Shown here: one piece after another, positions 1-10,936 of the stretch
Layout of the letters: every line of letters starts with the position of its first letter
Position numbering within the stretch: the stretch's first letter is position 1
NCBI GenBank assembly: GCA_037176705.1
Contig: CM073893.1
Span: 30,913,182 to 30,977,181 of the forward strand
Length of the DNA: 64,000 nucleotides
Direction: 5' to 3'
Source: Molossus alvarezi
Taxonomy: Eukaryota; Chordata; Mammalia; Chiroptera; Molossidae
Translations under genes and position numbers: made by a program
Notes under the pieces: model-generated
What the model was told of the DNA's origin: nothing
Databases searched by the model: none
The model's input: the letters and a program-made list of their open reading frames with translations, nothing else

Positions 1-51
1 TTCTAAACTACCTTTACAATTTTTAGACACAGAATAGTCTAAAGTTTAGGC

Positions 52-142
52 AAATATTTGGCCTAATCACTTGGCTCTTAAGAGTACTAATAATTTTTTA
101 TTTTCATAAACATAATTTTCCACAAAATTTATTGTAAAAACA
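52..142 (+). repeat. Copy A of a diverged ~90-bp direct repeat
   Basis: This stretch is closely similar, by eye in the high-80s percent, to 1898-1985. Both begin 'aaatatttg', share 'ttaagagtact' and 'ttattttcataaac', and end 'gtaaaaacaa'. I see no similarity beyond these limits. I do not recognise the family. It may be a local duplication or two copies of a dispersed repeat. It contains no gene. Confidence 0.75.
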
Positions 143-805
143 ATAAAGTTACCTTTGTTTAAGGTATTCTCCTGGTGTTCTTACTCTTTTGTTTTATATT
201 TCCTAAAGAAAAAAGAAAAAGAAAAAAAGAATGCTAATTGGATCTAGATATTTGACCAGATTTAAGTTTGATATTTGGGACAAGAATACCTCATTTGTGT
301 TGTTTTGTTACAAAAGTGTATCTTAAACTTTCTTTACCTCCTGTAACATATTTAAATAATTAACTTAGATATCCAAAAGAAGTCGATGTCCTAGTAACAC
401 TGGAAGTACCTTTATAAAGATGTCAACATGCTAATTAATATTTTTATCCATTTATTAAAATATATACCACCAAGAATCCTAGTAATAGGTGTACATTTAC
501 TTTTGTAAAATATGAAAGTTATTGGTTACTTCAAACCCAATTATAGTGACATTGTTGTGATGTAGTTTCTGATAAAACTTTAAATTGTAGTTCTTGAAAG
601 AGGTCAGAGGAGGGGGAAAAATGTGTGGGAATAAACTACAATTGGTATTTGATTAAAATACTCAGGGGTCTAACATATCTATTTATGTATTTCATATATT
701 ATTAAAGTATTTTTCTCATTTAACAAATATCTATTAAATCTCCACAATGGTCTAGAGACAGTTCTGTGTTCATGGGATACATCAGTGAACAAAGATAAAA
801 ATCAT
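143..805. other. Unclassified AT-rich DNA
   Basis: No gene, RNA gene or repeat family that I recognise. There are short purine and A-rich runs near 208-230. Confidence 0.5.
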
Positions 806-1098
806 CCCTGGCCAGTGAGGCTCACTGCTTAGCACGTCAGCCCCTGCACCAAAGGGTCACAGGTTCAATTCTGGTCAAGGGCACAAACCTGGGTTGCAGG
901 TTCCATCCCTGTCCATCCCAGGTCCCAGGCACATGTAAGAGGCAACCAATCCATGTGTCTCTCTCATGTTGATGTTTCTTTCTCTCTCTTTCTGTCCACT
1001 CTCTCTCTAAAAAAAAACCAAAAATCAAAAAACAAACAAAAAATCTCAATGGAAAAATATCCTCAAGTGAGGATTAAAAAGAAAAAGAAAAAAAAAAC
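806..1098 (+). repeat. Ves-family SINE (old copy)
   Basis: A tRNA-derived SINE. The head 'ccctggccagtgaggctcac' is followed by a B-box-like 'ggttcaattctggtcaaggg', a CT-rich tract (about 957-1008), then A-rich DNA and the tail motif 'ggaaaaatatcctcaagtga'. The head resembles the 'caccaagaggtc' Ves subtype, whereas the tail is that of the 'gtccagagagacc' subtype, so this is either an old intermediate or a mosaic. No clear TSD was found. An open frame on the opposite strand is a by-product. Confidence 0.85.
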
Positions 1099-1139
1099 CC
1101 TAATGTCAGTGTAAATATTAATTTCTCAACATGAATGAG

Positions 1140-1180
1140 AAATATTATATATATTATATATATAATACACACACACATAT
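1140..1180. repeat. TA/CA dinucleotide-rich microsatellite
   Basis: Alternating TA followed by a short CA run. A simple repeat with no other content. Confidence 0.8.
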
Positions 1181-1897
1181 ACCAACTTAATCAGCAGGTT
1201 CTTCTATTTTGATTAAGCACTCTTCATTTATGGCTATGACTTTATTTCTAACGATGTGGGAAATACTCATATCTTAATTTAAGCTTTTCTTCCTGTGTTT
1301 TCCTCTAATCTAACAGAGATACCAAAATGTGCATGTGGAAGAAACTCCTTTTTAGTCCCTTTGGTCAGAAAAAAATTCTTAGTAATTGGAAATTTTACTC
1401 TCATAGTACTAGTCTCTCAAGTAGAAGATTTACTGATTTTAAGTATTTATCCAAATATCCAAAGTGCTTTGGTGTGGCAAAACTTAAGCATAGTATTACT
1501 TCTAAAACAACTGCAATCTACAAATACTTGTTACAGTTTATATGAGTGAAATGCAACAGAATCTGTTGGAGGGTGCCTATGATAAAGATATCAAAATTGA
1601 ACATATTATGAACTTTCTTGTTTAGTGAATTATTTATATTTCAATTTTTAACAGATTTTTAATGGTTTGGAACCATCTTGCATGAGGCTTCATAATATAT
1701 TGATTTAATATATTTGGCTTTCACCTTTAGAGATTTTGATTTAATCTGCCTCTGATCTCAAGTTGAATTAATTTAATGGCTTCAGTGTAACCCATTTGTC
1801 CACATCATTGGAATACAATTTTTTGGTAACAATACAAACTTGCAAGTCTTTACTCAGGAGAAGCCTGGTTTTTGTACAGGGTTGCTAAACAGCAAAC
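1181..1897. other. Unclassified AT-rich DNA
   Basis: Two overlapping frames (1295-1549) are open for 72-84 codons, but they have unremarkable composition, no recognisable domain and no promoter or splice context. I treat them as chance frames. Confidence 0.5.
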
Positions 1898-1985
1898 AAA
1901 TATTTGACTTAATCAACTTGGTTCTTAAGAGTACTATTTCTTATTTTCATAAACGTAATTCCCCACAAAATTTAGTGTAAAAACA
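1898..1985 (+). repeat. Copy B of a diverged ~90-bp direct repeat
   Basis: Partner of 52-142, in the same orientation about 1.85 kb away. It differs by scattered substitutions, a 1-nt insertion near the start and a short deletion in the middle T-rich part. Family unknown. Confidence 0.75.
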
Positions 1986-2275
1986 AGAAGATATGTTTTA
2001 GTGAAAAATATTATTTATGAAATGAAATGAAAGAAAAAGTAGGTTTATCCTGATCTTGTAGAGTAAAAAATTGCAATCTTACAAGTAATTCAGACATCAA
2101 ATGTATCTGGAGCAAATTTACATATAACTGAGATACCTGAATTTTGCTTGCATTATCTGGATAATAATTTGTTTTTCACTTTAAAGAATTATTTTCATGG
2201 CCAGTTGATCTTGAGAATGCTTTCAGAAATCTGATCACATCACAGAGGTGCTGCTCCAAATTCCATCACATTCTT

Positions 2276-2528
2276 TTTTTTTTTTTTTATACTCACCTGA
2301 GGATATTTTTCCATTTTTTTGTACAGATAGAGTGGGAGGGAGAGAGAGGAAGGGAGAGAGAGAGAGAAACATCGACGTGAAGGGACACATCGAGTGGCTG
2401 TCACCCACACGACCAACCAGGGCCGGGGACAAACTGCAACCGAAGTACGTGCCCTTAGCAGGAACCGAACCTGGGTCTCTCCAGACCACAGGCTGACACT
2501 CTAACCGCTGAGCCAAACTGGCCAGGGC
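2276..2528 (-). repeat. Ves SINE, reverse orientation, with 13-bp TSD
   Basis: A full-length Ves element read on the minus strand. The plus strand shows the T-run (the poly(A) complement), 'actcacctgaggatattttt', a GA-rich tract, 'ggaaccgaacctgggtctct' (B-box side) and ends 'gccaaactggccagggc'. It is flanked by an exact 13-bp TSD, ccatcacattctt, at 2263-2275 and 2529-2541, which fixes the boundaries. Frames open in both directions through it are artefacts of its composition. Confidence 0.95.
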
Positions 2529-2541
2529 CCATCACATTCTT

Positions 2542-3622
2542 ATTTTCTGGGTAACAACTTACCACAAATGAGAACAAAGAAGAATATAGACCTCACATGC
2601 AAAATATCCCTCCATGTAAAGAAGCAAAATCTGACCTTTATGTTGGTAAAATATGTTTTCCATATGTTTCAAAACTGGCCTTTATGAAGAAAGGTTTATT
2701 AATGACCAAAGTTTTATCTGAATTCATAAGAAGAAAACTGAAATAAAAATTATCTGGAAGGTAACAAGATAAAAATTACTATATGGCCTTGTTACAATGC
2801 TGTTTAAAAAAAATCACATTGAATAACAACTTAGTATATTTTAACTTGACCATTTAATAATAAATGTATCTTTAAAATCAATTATGCATGTTTTTGTACA
2901 AAGATTGTGCACTTTATAGAAATTTTATTAAAAAATGACCTGACCATATTAAAATAATCATGCTATAAACAGCTTGAGCCAGTATCTTATAATGTGTCAA
3001 GTCTAAATGTTAATAACAGAACTTGAAGACAAGGTTATGTGATGTTTAAAGAATACTTAAGTAAATTTTAAAATAAAATAATACATACTCTTTTTCTTAA
3101 GCTTTTTTGATTCTCCAGCTTGAGGGAAATGAACAGGATATTTCACAGCATCTTTAAGTTCTGTCCTGTAATATTACACAAAAGTATCATGCACAAAGTG
3201 AGTGCTGTTTATATAATTTAGGCTGTCATTCTATAGGATCTATATGAACTGTAGGATCAGTGACTCTGTGTGTGCACATGCACACACACACATGTATCTA
3301 GTTACTGGAAAAGTTTCAAATATGAAGGCTCTTAGTCTGGTATAATCTTTCATCCATCCTCTTCAAAAAGATCAGAATATTGATAAACAATCAAATCATA
3401 TTTTCAATATGCATTTAATTCTATCATTTCTATTACCCATCTTTACTTTTAAAATAATTATATCTGCTCTTTTTGATTCAACTCTTTCACTTCTAAAAAT
3501 CTTTAAAACTGTTATAGTCAATAACAAATAGTCCATTCACTCAATAATCATAAGCACTAGAAGTATATATGTAAAATAATTGATAGTTTCCTTGTTATCT
3601 TTGAGAAATAAATTACTTAACA
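2542..3622. other. Unclassified AT-rich DNA
   Basis: No recognisable gene or repeat. A short TG/CA run lies near 3268-3294. Confidence 0.45.
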
Positions 3623-3659
3623 GAAAGTAGTCACTACATAAGACCAAGGTCCATAAATT

Positions 3660-3974
3660 TAATATCTATGCTTTCTTCTATGACTTTATTTTTTCAGGTC
3701 TTATATTGAGTTCTTTGATCCATTTTGAGTTAATTTTTGTATATGATGACAAATAGCAGTCAGTTTTATTTTTTGAAAGTTGCTTTCCAATTATCCCAGC
3801 ACCATTCATTGAAGAGGCTTTATATCTCCATAATGTCTGTTTTTTATGCCAGTAACATGTTGTTTTGACTATTGTTGTTTTGTAGCATAATTTAAAGTCA
3901 GAGTGTGATGCATCCAGCTTTGTATTTTTACTCAGGATTACTTTGGCTATTTGAGGTCTTTGTGATTCCACACA
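3660..3974 (-). pseudogene. L1 ORF2 fragment (inverted segment)
   Basis: Minus-strand translation resembles the L1 ORF2 C-terminal third: a stretch like 'LCYKTTIVKTTCYWHKKQ' near 3837-3895, then 'INSKWIKELNIRPEKIKS' near 3678-3740. It has no catalytic residues. The coding order continues in the plus-strand segment starting near 4735 ('[19 protein letters not shown]'), which shows that the two pieces were once contiguous. A dead fragment. Confidence 0.85.
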
Positions 3975-4028
3975 AATCTGATGATTTTTTGTTGTTGTGG
4001 TTCTCTTTATTTAAAAAATGTCATTAGG

Positions 4029-4280
4029 TCCTGGCTGGTTTGGCTCACCTGTTAGAACATCAGCCCATGGACTGGAGAGTCCCGGGCTCGGTTTCCACTA
4101 AGGGCACCTACTTCAGTTGCAGTTTGTCCCCAGCCTCGGTTGTGGTTGTATGGGTGGCAGCTGGTTGGTGTGTCTTTCTCATATCAATGTTTCTCTCTCT
4201 CTCTCTTCCTCCCTTTCTTCCTCCCTCTCTATCTGAAGATGAATACAAAAATGTCCTTAGGCAAGGATAAAAAAATAAAT
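4029..4280 (+). repeat. Ves SINE inside the old L1
   Basis: Head 'tcctggctggtttggctcac', B-box 'ggctcggtttccactaaggg', CT tract, and tail 'atgtccttaggcaaggataa'. The TSD aaaaaatgtcaytagg (one mismatch) is at 4013-4028 and 4281-4296. It splits the inverted L1 part, which resumes at 4297, so the SINE is younger than the L1. Confidence 0.95.
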
Positions 4281-4296
4281 AAAAAATGTCACTAGG

Positions 4297-4725
4297 ATTT
4301 TGATAAGTATTGCATTAATCTCTACATTGCTTTGGGTAGTATGAACAATTTAACCATGTCGATTCTTCCAATCCATGAACACAGAATTTCTTTCCACTTA
4401 TTTTTGTTTTCTTAAATTTCTTTTAATAATAGCTTATGATTTTCAGTGTATAGGTCCTTCACAGACTTTAAGTTAATAATTACAAATTATATTCATTTTG
4501 TTGCAACTACAAAAGGAGTTGTTTATTTTTTTTTTATCTATTTTTCTGAAATTTCATTGTTAATGTATAGGAATGCAAGGATTTTTGTACCTTGATTTTG
4601 TATTCTGCAACTTTACTGTATTTGTTTATTGTGGAGTCCCTAGGGTTTATTTATAAAGAACCGCGTCATATGTAAAAAGGGACAATTTTACTTCTTCATT
4701 CACAATTTAGATGCCTTTAGTTAAT
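4297..4725 (-). pseudogene. L1 ORF2 fragment, inverted segment continued
   Basis: The minus strand of an L1 ORF2 part lying upstream of the 3660-4012 piece. Plus-strand landmarks typical of antisense L1 are 'gctttgggtagtatgaacaa', 'attcttccaatccatgaaca' and 'gtattctgcaactttactg'. The inversion junction lies between about 4710 and 4735, where antisense L1 text ('acaatttagatgccttt') gives way to sense text ('ctcaaaagcaaggga'). Confidence 0.85.
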
Positions 4726-4804
4726 TTAATCTCAAAAGCAAGGGAAGTAAGAGCAAAAATAAATCAATGGAACTATATCAAATTAAAAAGCTTCTGCAAC
4801 AAAG

Positions 4805-5812
4805 TTGGAGAGATCGCATTACCAGATTTCAGATTATACTACAAAGCCACTAGAATCAAAACAGCCTGGTACTGGCACACGAACAGGCATATAGACCAGT
4901 GGAACAGAACAGAGAACCCACAAATGGACCCAAGGCAATATGCTCAATTAATATTTGACAAAGGTGGCAAGAGCATACAGTGGAGTAAAGACAGCCTCTT
5001 TAATAAATGGTGCTGGGAAAATTGGACAGCTACTTGCAGAAAAATGAAGCTAGACCATCAACTTACACCCTACACAAGAATAAACTCAAAATGGATAAAA
5101 GACTTAAATGTAACTCATGAATCCATAAAAATCCTAGAAGAGACTGCAAGCAACAAAATTTCAGACATCATACGCAGCAGAATTTTCACTGACACATCAC
5201 CTAAGGCAATAGAAAAAAAGGAGAAAATGAAAACATGGGATTACATCAAACTCAAAAGCTTCTGCACAGCGAAAGATACAATCATCAAAATGAAAAGGCT
5301 ACCCACTATATGGGAGAGCATAATTGTCAATGATATATCATATAAGGGCTTAATTTCCAATATATATAGAGTGGTCATACAACTCAACAAAAGAAAGACA
5401 AAGAACCCAATTAAAAATGGGCAGAGGAACTAAATAGACACCTCTCCAAACAGGACATACAAATGGCTAAGAGACATATGAACAAATGCTCAACATCACT
5501 AATCATCAGAGAGATGCAAATTAAAATAACAATGAGGTATCACCTCACACCTGTCAGAATGGCCACCATCAATAAATCATCAAACAACAAGCGAGGATGT
5601 GGAGAAAAGGAGACTCTAGTACACTGCTGGTGGAAATGCAGACTGGTGCAGGCACTATGGAAAACAATATGGTGTTACCTCAAAAAATTAAAAATTGAAC
5701 TTCTATTTGACCCAGTGATCCCACTTCTAGGAATATACCCTAAGAAGCCTGAAACACCAATCAGAAAGAATATATGTACCCCATGTTTGTGGCAGCACTA
5801 TTTACAATAGCT
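4805..5812 (+). pseudogene. L1 ORF2 C-terminal part (broken)
   Basis: ORF2p is the L1 endonuclease/reverse transcriptase; only the C-terminal part, after the reverse-transcriptase domain, is present. '[18 protein letters not shown]' opens the element. A stop at 5431-5433 breaks the frame, and ORF2-like sequence resumes at 5463 and includes the Cys-rich '[15 protein letters not shown]' and the terminal '[13 protein letters not shown]'. It lacks the endonuclease and RT domains, so it cannot act on its own. Confidence 0.85.
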
Positions 5813-6275
5813 AAGATCTGGAAACAGCCCAAGTGTCCATCAGTAGACAAATGGATATAAAAGTTGTGGTACATATACACAATGGAGTGCTCTGCAGCTG
5901 TAAGAAAGAAAGATCTCTTATTCTTTGAGACTACATGGAGGGACCTGGAAAGTATTATCCTAAGTGAAACAAGCCAAACAGAGAAAGACAAGTATCATAT
6001 TATCTCACTTATTTGTGGAATATAATGAACATAACAGTCTGAGGAATGGGGTAGTCCCAGAGACGTGGAAGTGGAGTACAGACTGACAATCCCCAGAAGA
6101 GGGGGTGGTGGGGGAGAGATAAACCACAGAACTTATATGCATCTATGCATGAACAATGGATATGGACAACAAAGCTGGGGACAGGGCAGGGAGGGAGGGG
6201 GGAATCAGTGGGGGGAAAAGGAGAAACATCTGTAACAAAAATAAAGTAATTAATAAAATGAATAAATAAATAAAT
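5813..6275 (+). repeat. L1 3'UTR with G-rich polypurine tract
   Basis: L1 3' region of the bat type: 'ggagggacctggaaagtatt', 'gagataaaccacagaactta', and two G-rich runs (about 6095-6116 and 6176-6222) before 'gagaaacatctgtaacaaaa'. The same layout recurs at 48663-49132, at 62672-62966 (minus) and at the 3' end of the HAL1-like element, so these share a recognition tail for L1 reverse transcription. Confidence 0.85.
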
Positions 6276-6319
6276 AGCTTCTGCACAGCAAAGAAAAACC
6301 ATCAACAAAACAAAAAAGT

Positions 6320-6474
6320 GCCCAGTTGGTGTGGCTCAGTGTCTGAGCATCATCCCATGCAACAAGAAGTCACCAATTTGATCCCCAGTGAGGGCACATG
6401 TCAGGTTGCAGACTTGATCCCCAATAGGGAGTGTGCAGGAGGCAGCCAATTTGTGATTCTTTCTCATTGATGTT

Positions 6475-6522
<48 letters not shown>

Positions 6523-6572
6523 TTCTTCTCTCCATAAAATTAAAAACAAACAAACAAACAAAAAAAAACATA
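6320..6572 (+). repeat. Ves-type SINE with long (TC)n tract, inside old L1
   Basis: Head 'gcccagttggtgtggctcag', 'caagaagtcaccaatttgat', 'gtgcaggaggcagccaattt', then an almost pure (TC)n tract at 6478-6520 and 'aaattaaaaacaaacaaaca'. It belongs to the 'accaagaggtc' Ves subtype. It interrupts the old L1, whose ORF2 text resumes near 6580. No TSD was resolved because both flanks are A-rich. Confidence 0.85.
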
Positions 6573-6579
6573 TTTTTTA

Positions 6580-7585
6580 AAGAATGAAAATGCAACCCAC
6601 CGAATGGGAGAAAATATCTGCAAAAAACACCCCCAATAAGAAGTTAATATCCAAAATATATAATAAACTCATACAATTCAAAAACAAACAAACAAAAACA
6701 ATTAAAAAATGAGCAGAGAACCAGAACAGACACTTCTCCCAAGAAGACATACAAATGGCCAACAGATATGTGAAAAGATGCTCAACTTTACTAAGCTGTT
6801 AGGGAAATACAAATCCAAGCCACAATGAGACACCACCTCTCACCTGTTAGAATGGTTGCTATCAACAAGATAAGTAATAACAAGTGTTGGACAGAGTGTG
6901 GAGACTACGAAACCCTCATACACTGCCGGTGGGGATATAAATTGGTAGGGTCACTCTGAAAAACAGTAAGAAAATTCCTCAAAAATTAAGAGTATAGTAA
7001 TCACATCACCCAGTCAACCCTCTTCAATATAACTACCTATATTTTTTTAAAAACATTTAATTGTAAAGATATATCTACCCCTTTGTTCTTTGCACCATTA
7101 TTCAAGGTGGCCAAGAAGTTGAAACAGCCAAAGTACTTCGATGGATGATTGGATAAAGAAGATATGGAACATATACACAATGGGACACTACTCAGCCACA
7201 AGAAAATATGAAATACTGCCATTTGTGACATGAATGGATCTGGACAATATCATGCTAAATAAAATAAATCAGATGGGGATAGCCAAGAATCATAATTTTA
7301 CTCATATATGGGATATAAAAGTGAAAGCAACAAACAAACAAACAAGACAACAAAGCAAAAACTCATAGACACAGAAAACTATATGGTGGTTACCAGAGGG
7401 AAGGGAGGTGGAAGGTAGTAAAGGGTAAAGGAGTCAAATAATGGCGTGGGGAAGAGACTTGACTTTGGGTGGTGAAACTCAATGCAATATTCTGATGATG
7501 TATCATAGAAGTATACACTTGAAATCTATATAATTTTGTTAACCAATGTCATCCCCAATACATTTAATAAAATATTTTAAAAAAG
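6580..7585 (+). repeat. 3' part of the old L1 (ORF2 end and 3'UTR)
   Basis: Resumes the old L1: degraded ORF2 ('acatacaaatggccaacaga', 'caccacctctcacctgttag', 'acactgccggtggggatata') and a 3'UTR with 'atggtggttaccagagggaa' and 'gttaaccaatgtcatcccca'. It ends at an A-rich tail directly before the TSD at 7586. More diverged than the nested L1. Confidence 0.88.
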
Positions 7586-7598
7586 GAAAGTAGTCACT

Positions 7599-9342
7599 GC
7601 CAAAGTGTTATCTTAAAATTTTTTTTGAAAAAAGACAACATTTTACTATGGTCAATATCTATGTAGGTGCATATATTGGAATTTAAAAACTCTAATAATA
7701 TTTAGAGGTCAATAAATTCTATACTTCTCAATTGATTTATTGAAATGTATCTTTGTTGTTGAAAGTATTAGAGATGTTCCTGTTTTCCCCAAATGGCACC
7801 CTCTACCCTACTCCTGCCCCAATCGAAATGCATCTAAGGTATAAATAAACTAATATGTAAGGGTAAATTATAATTTTCAACTACTATATGATTGAAAAAT
7901 ATTTGTTACATAAATGTTTCCAGAAAAAAATTAGATTTATCGCCAATACAGTGAATGTTCAAACATTGGACTTACACAAAAGGACAGCTTAATTAGCTTT
8001 AATTATCAAGGACAGCCTAATCAGCCTGGGATTTGGACATTTGCCCAGTGGTCTGTTGAACTCAGGTGCATAAACCCAGTTGAGGGATCATGTCACAGCA
8101 CCATCTGTTTCTGATTCTTCCCAGATTTTCCTGCCCCTTGTGCTCAACATGCTTAAATATTTCTACTTGGCTTATGAACTTAAGGTCAACTTAACAAAAC
8201 GGTGGATGCAAATGATGTCTGTCCTTGGTATCCTCACTTTTTCCCTTCAACCTCCCTGCAATTTCATAGAAGTCCTATGACCCATTCCCCAGGTACTCAT
8301 AGGCTAGCCAAAGTCCTAAGCCGCAGCAAACCATCTAAAGTTTTCTCCATTTAGCAGCTCCCCAAGCTCAAAATTACTGCTTTAGTAGCTGACAGTTTCA
8401 GTCAACATCTCAGTTGTTAGCAACAGACACCAACTACAACTATTCTAAGTAAAAAGAGATTTCAGTGGGGGGATACCAAGAGTAGTATTTTTAAGCCTCT
8501 AAGCCAGTCACTACTTCTAAGAATGAAAGGCAAATGTTTTTATTGTGTTTTCTGCAAAACACCACACTATCTTTAAATAAATAATTTTTTTTCTCCTGAG
8601 CTTATGGGACTCAAATCAGATTTCTATCCTTTGCAACCAAGAGTCCAAAATGATATGTGGTTACAGCTGAATAGTGATATTATGTATGACGTTGATTTCC
8701 TCATTATACTTTCCTTTATTTTCAAAAATTCTATAATAAACTTTTCACCTTTTGTAAATAGACAGAATAACTTGTGTCTATAAAGTAAGCAAGAACAATT
8801 CTGTATATTAATCATTTTTGTAAAGTATGCAACTTTAAATAATGTAAATTGTGACTGAAATTTAGATGCTGCACTACTGTTTTAAATCTCCACGATTTGC
8901 AATGCCCACATTACTACCCTTGTGACTTTTTTTGTCCCCCCTGAATTTCTCAGGATTTAGTTTCCTTTGGCTCTCTTTCACTAAAGAGAATTATTACATG
9001 CAATTGCATCTCTAATACTATCTTACAATTTGATAGAAAAAGAAGCTTTTGGATGCTTTACATGTGAAGATTCTCACTATTTCTCTGCAATTCTCCTCCT
9101 TAAATCTTTCTCCTCTTTCCTTTCCTTCTCTTAACTCCATGTACTACTATGTGTTTCGTTCGTCCAAGGCAATGCCATAATTTCTTAAAAGATATATTCA
9201 TTTGTCTATATAGCATGGATGGCAAAAATCCTGCCAAAAAGTGAATTCATTAGAAGATTCAAATTTGCCATGTAAAAAACATTGATATTTGAAAGCACTT
9301 ATACCAATAAATAAAATATGTGACCAAAAAGTATTTAGATTT
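7599..9342. other. Unclassified DNA
   Basis: No recognised gene. Around 8400-8460 ('gcaacagacaccaactacaa') there may be a relic of an old interspersed repeat, but I cannot name it. The open frame at 8080-8280 shows no domain. Confidence 0.4.
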
Positions 9343-9365
9343 ATTTATTTATTTATTTATTTATC
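9343..9365. repeat. (TTTA)n microsatellite
   Basis: About five and a half uninterrupted TTTA units. Confidence 0.9.
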
Positions 9366-10618
9366 AGAGTATAAAAAGATTTTTTTTCCAAGATTAAAGT
9401 CAAAATTCATCCTCTGACCAAGTGTAGACATTAATGACATTTCTGGTGTCAACATCAAAGTCTGCACACAGAACATAATAAAATAATTAAGGGTTTTTAA
9501 CTGAAGACTTGATTATTACAGTTTAAAGACATTTGTAATATACATCTGCACATTATACCTATTTATATAATTATGATATTTTACCTCTTTATAAATAACT
9601 TGATGGTAAAACCTGGATCATTTCTATATTTATATATGGTTCAGTGTCCTGTTTATTGTTTATGTTTTAAAAAATCTGTGGAGTCAAGGAGATTTCAAGT
9701 GATTATCTGGAAGAGGTCTATTATTCTAATATGTACCTAATACATATCACCAAGACACTATACAAAAACATAAAATAATTTTAGTTATTCTCCACCCTTA
9801 TTCTCTTCTTTCTTCTTCCTTAATCTTCTTCATCCACATCCTGGCTCAGTGAAACAATCACCTGAGGAGGTAAATATACTGAAGCAGCGATAGGAATGAC
9901 CATTTTCTGGATAGAATTTATATATGTTGATGGTCAGCCAGCATTTGTTTTAGTATTTCTTCATAAAAGATGATGCTTTAGGCAATAGACTGAAACAGAA
10001 GGTAAACACATGAAGGGGAAAAAATTGAGGAAATTTTTGCTCTCTTACTAACTTAAAACTAGTCATGAGGTTGGCTCTTCCCCCAAGTTTTTCTTTAAGC
10101 AATCCTTTACACTCCATGCATGGCATAGAATCCAGCAAAAGTAGGTGCTTAACAACAAATACTGCCAACAAATATTTTACAGAGACATTTGCTAATAATG
10201 TCTTATTATTGATAACGACATGCACTGATTTGCTTTTTGCTGAAAAATGAGTTTTGTGTAGTACAAACACATTCTTACCTATAAACAAGTCTGGATGTGT
10301 ATACAAAAAAAGTCATTGAGTTCATTCAGATAACAAAATGTTTTAGAAAATATCTGCAGCTAAATCCATTTGCAAAATGTAAATTTTACTTCTTACAATA
10401 CTAAGTATTCATTATTGTTAATAGCATGTGACTCTAATAATACAAAAGTGTGGCATGTGTAACAACAATTGAGGTATACAAGCGAGAAATTATAACATTG
10501 ATTGAAAAGATCAATTTCTTTGTGCTAAAGATTGACATATGAAAGACTGAAAATATAACCATGCTAAGTTGGTCATGCACGAAGGATGGAGTCAATTACA
10601 CTGATTTTAAAGAAGGTT
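9366..10618. other. Unclassified AT-rich DNA
   Basis: A 118-codon frame open on the minus strand (9950-10306) has biased, low-information composition and no recognisable domain. I see no splice or promoter context that would support it as a gene. Confidence 0.4.
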
Positions 10619-10633
10619 AAGAAACTGAGAGTA

Positions 10634-10921
10634 GCCCTGGCCAGTTTGGCTCAGCGGTTAGAGCGTTGGCCTGCAGTCCAGAGAGACCCGCGTTCGGTTC
10701 CCACTAAGGGCATGTACCTCCATTGCAGTTTGTCCCAGGCCCTGGTTGGTCGTGTGGGTGGCGACCACTTGATGTGTCCCTTTCACGTCCAGGTTTCTCT
10801 CTGTCTCTTCCTCTCTCTCCCTCCCACTCTATCTGAACAAAAAAATGGAAAAATGTCCTCAGGTGAGGATTAAAAAAAATAAAAATAAAAATAAATAGCT
10901 CCCATATATTAATTTAAAAAA
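10634..10921 (+). repeat. Ves SINE with 15-bp TSD
   Basis: Full-length Ves: 'gccctggccagtttggctca', 'gttcggttcccactaagggc', CT tract, 'tctgaacaaaaaaatggaaa', 'tgtcctcaggtgaggattaa' and an A-rich tail. The exact TSD aagaaactgagagta is at 10619-10633 and 10922-10936. Confidence 0.95.
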
Positions 10922-10936
10922 AAGAAACTGAGAGTA

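Larger units (their letters stand above)
4805..6275 (+). mobile_element. Younger 5'-truncated L1 nested in the old L1
   Basis: Inserted in the same orientation into the ORF2 part of the older L1. The TSD is agcttctgca(c)a(g)caaag at 4789-4804 and 6276-6293, with a 2-nt length difference. It begins inside ORF2 and runs through a G-rich 3'UTR ending 'gagaaacatctgtaacaaaa' and an A-rich (aaat)n tail. It is much less diverged than its host L1. By chance the insertion is in frame, so one open frame (4711-5433) runs from old into young L1. Confidence 0.88.
3623..7598 (+). mobile_element. Old L1 with 5' inversion, bounded by 13-bp TSD
   Basis: The target-site duplication gaaagtagtcact occurs at 3623-3635 and 7586-7598 and encloses one L1 insertion. 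Its 5' part (about 3636-4725) is inverted and shows ORF2 on the minus strand. Its 3' part (about 4725-7585) is in plus orientation and runs to a typical old L1 3' end ('gttaaccaatgtcatcccca', A-rich tail). The two parts are adjacent stretches of ORF2, as expected from twin priming during target-primed reverse transcription. Later insertions inside it are a Ves SINE (4029-4280), a younger L1 (4805-6275) and another SINE (6320-6572). All frames are broken. Confidence 0.85.

Noticed and set aside
9950..10306. 118-codon minus frame as a candidate small gene
   Set aside because: No domain, no promoter or splice context, and a shorter frame is open on the other strand across the same bases.
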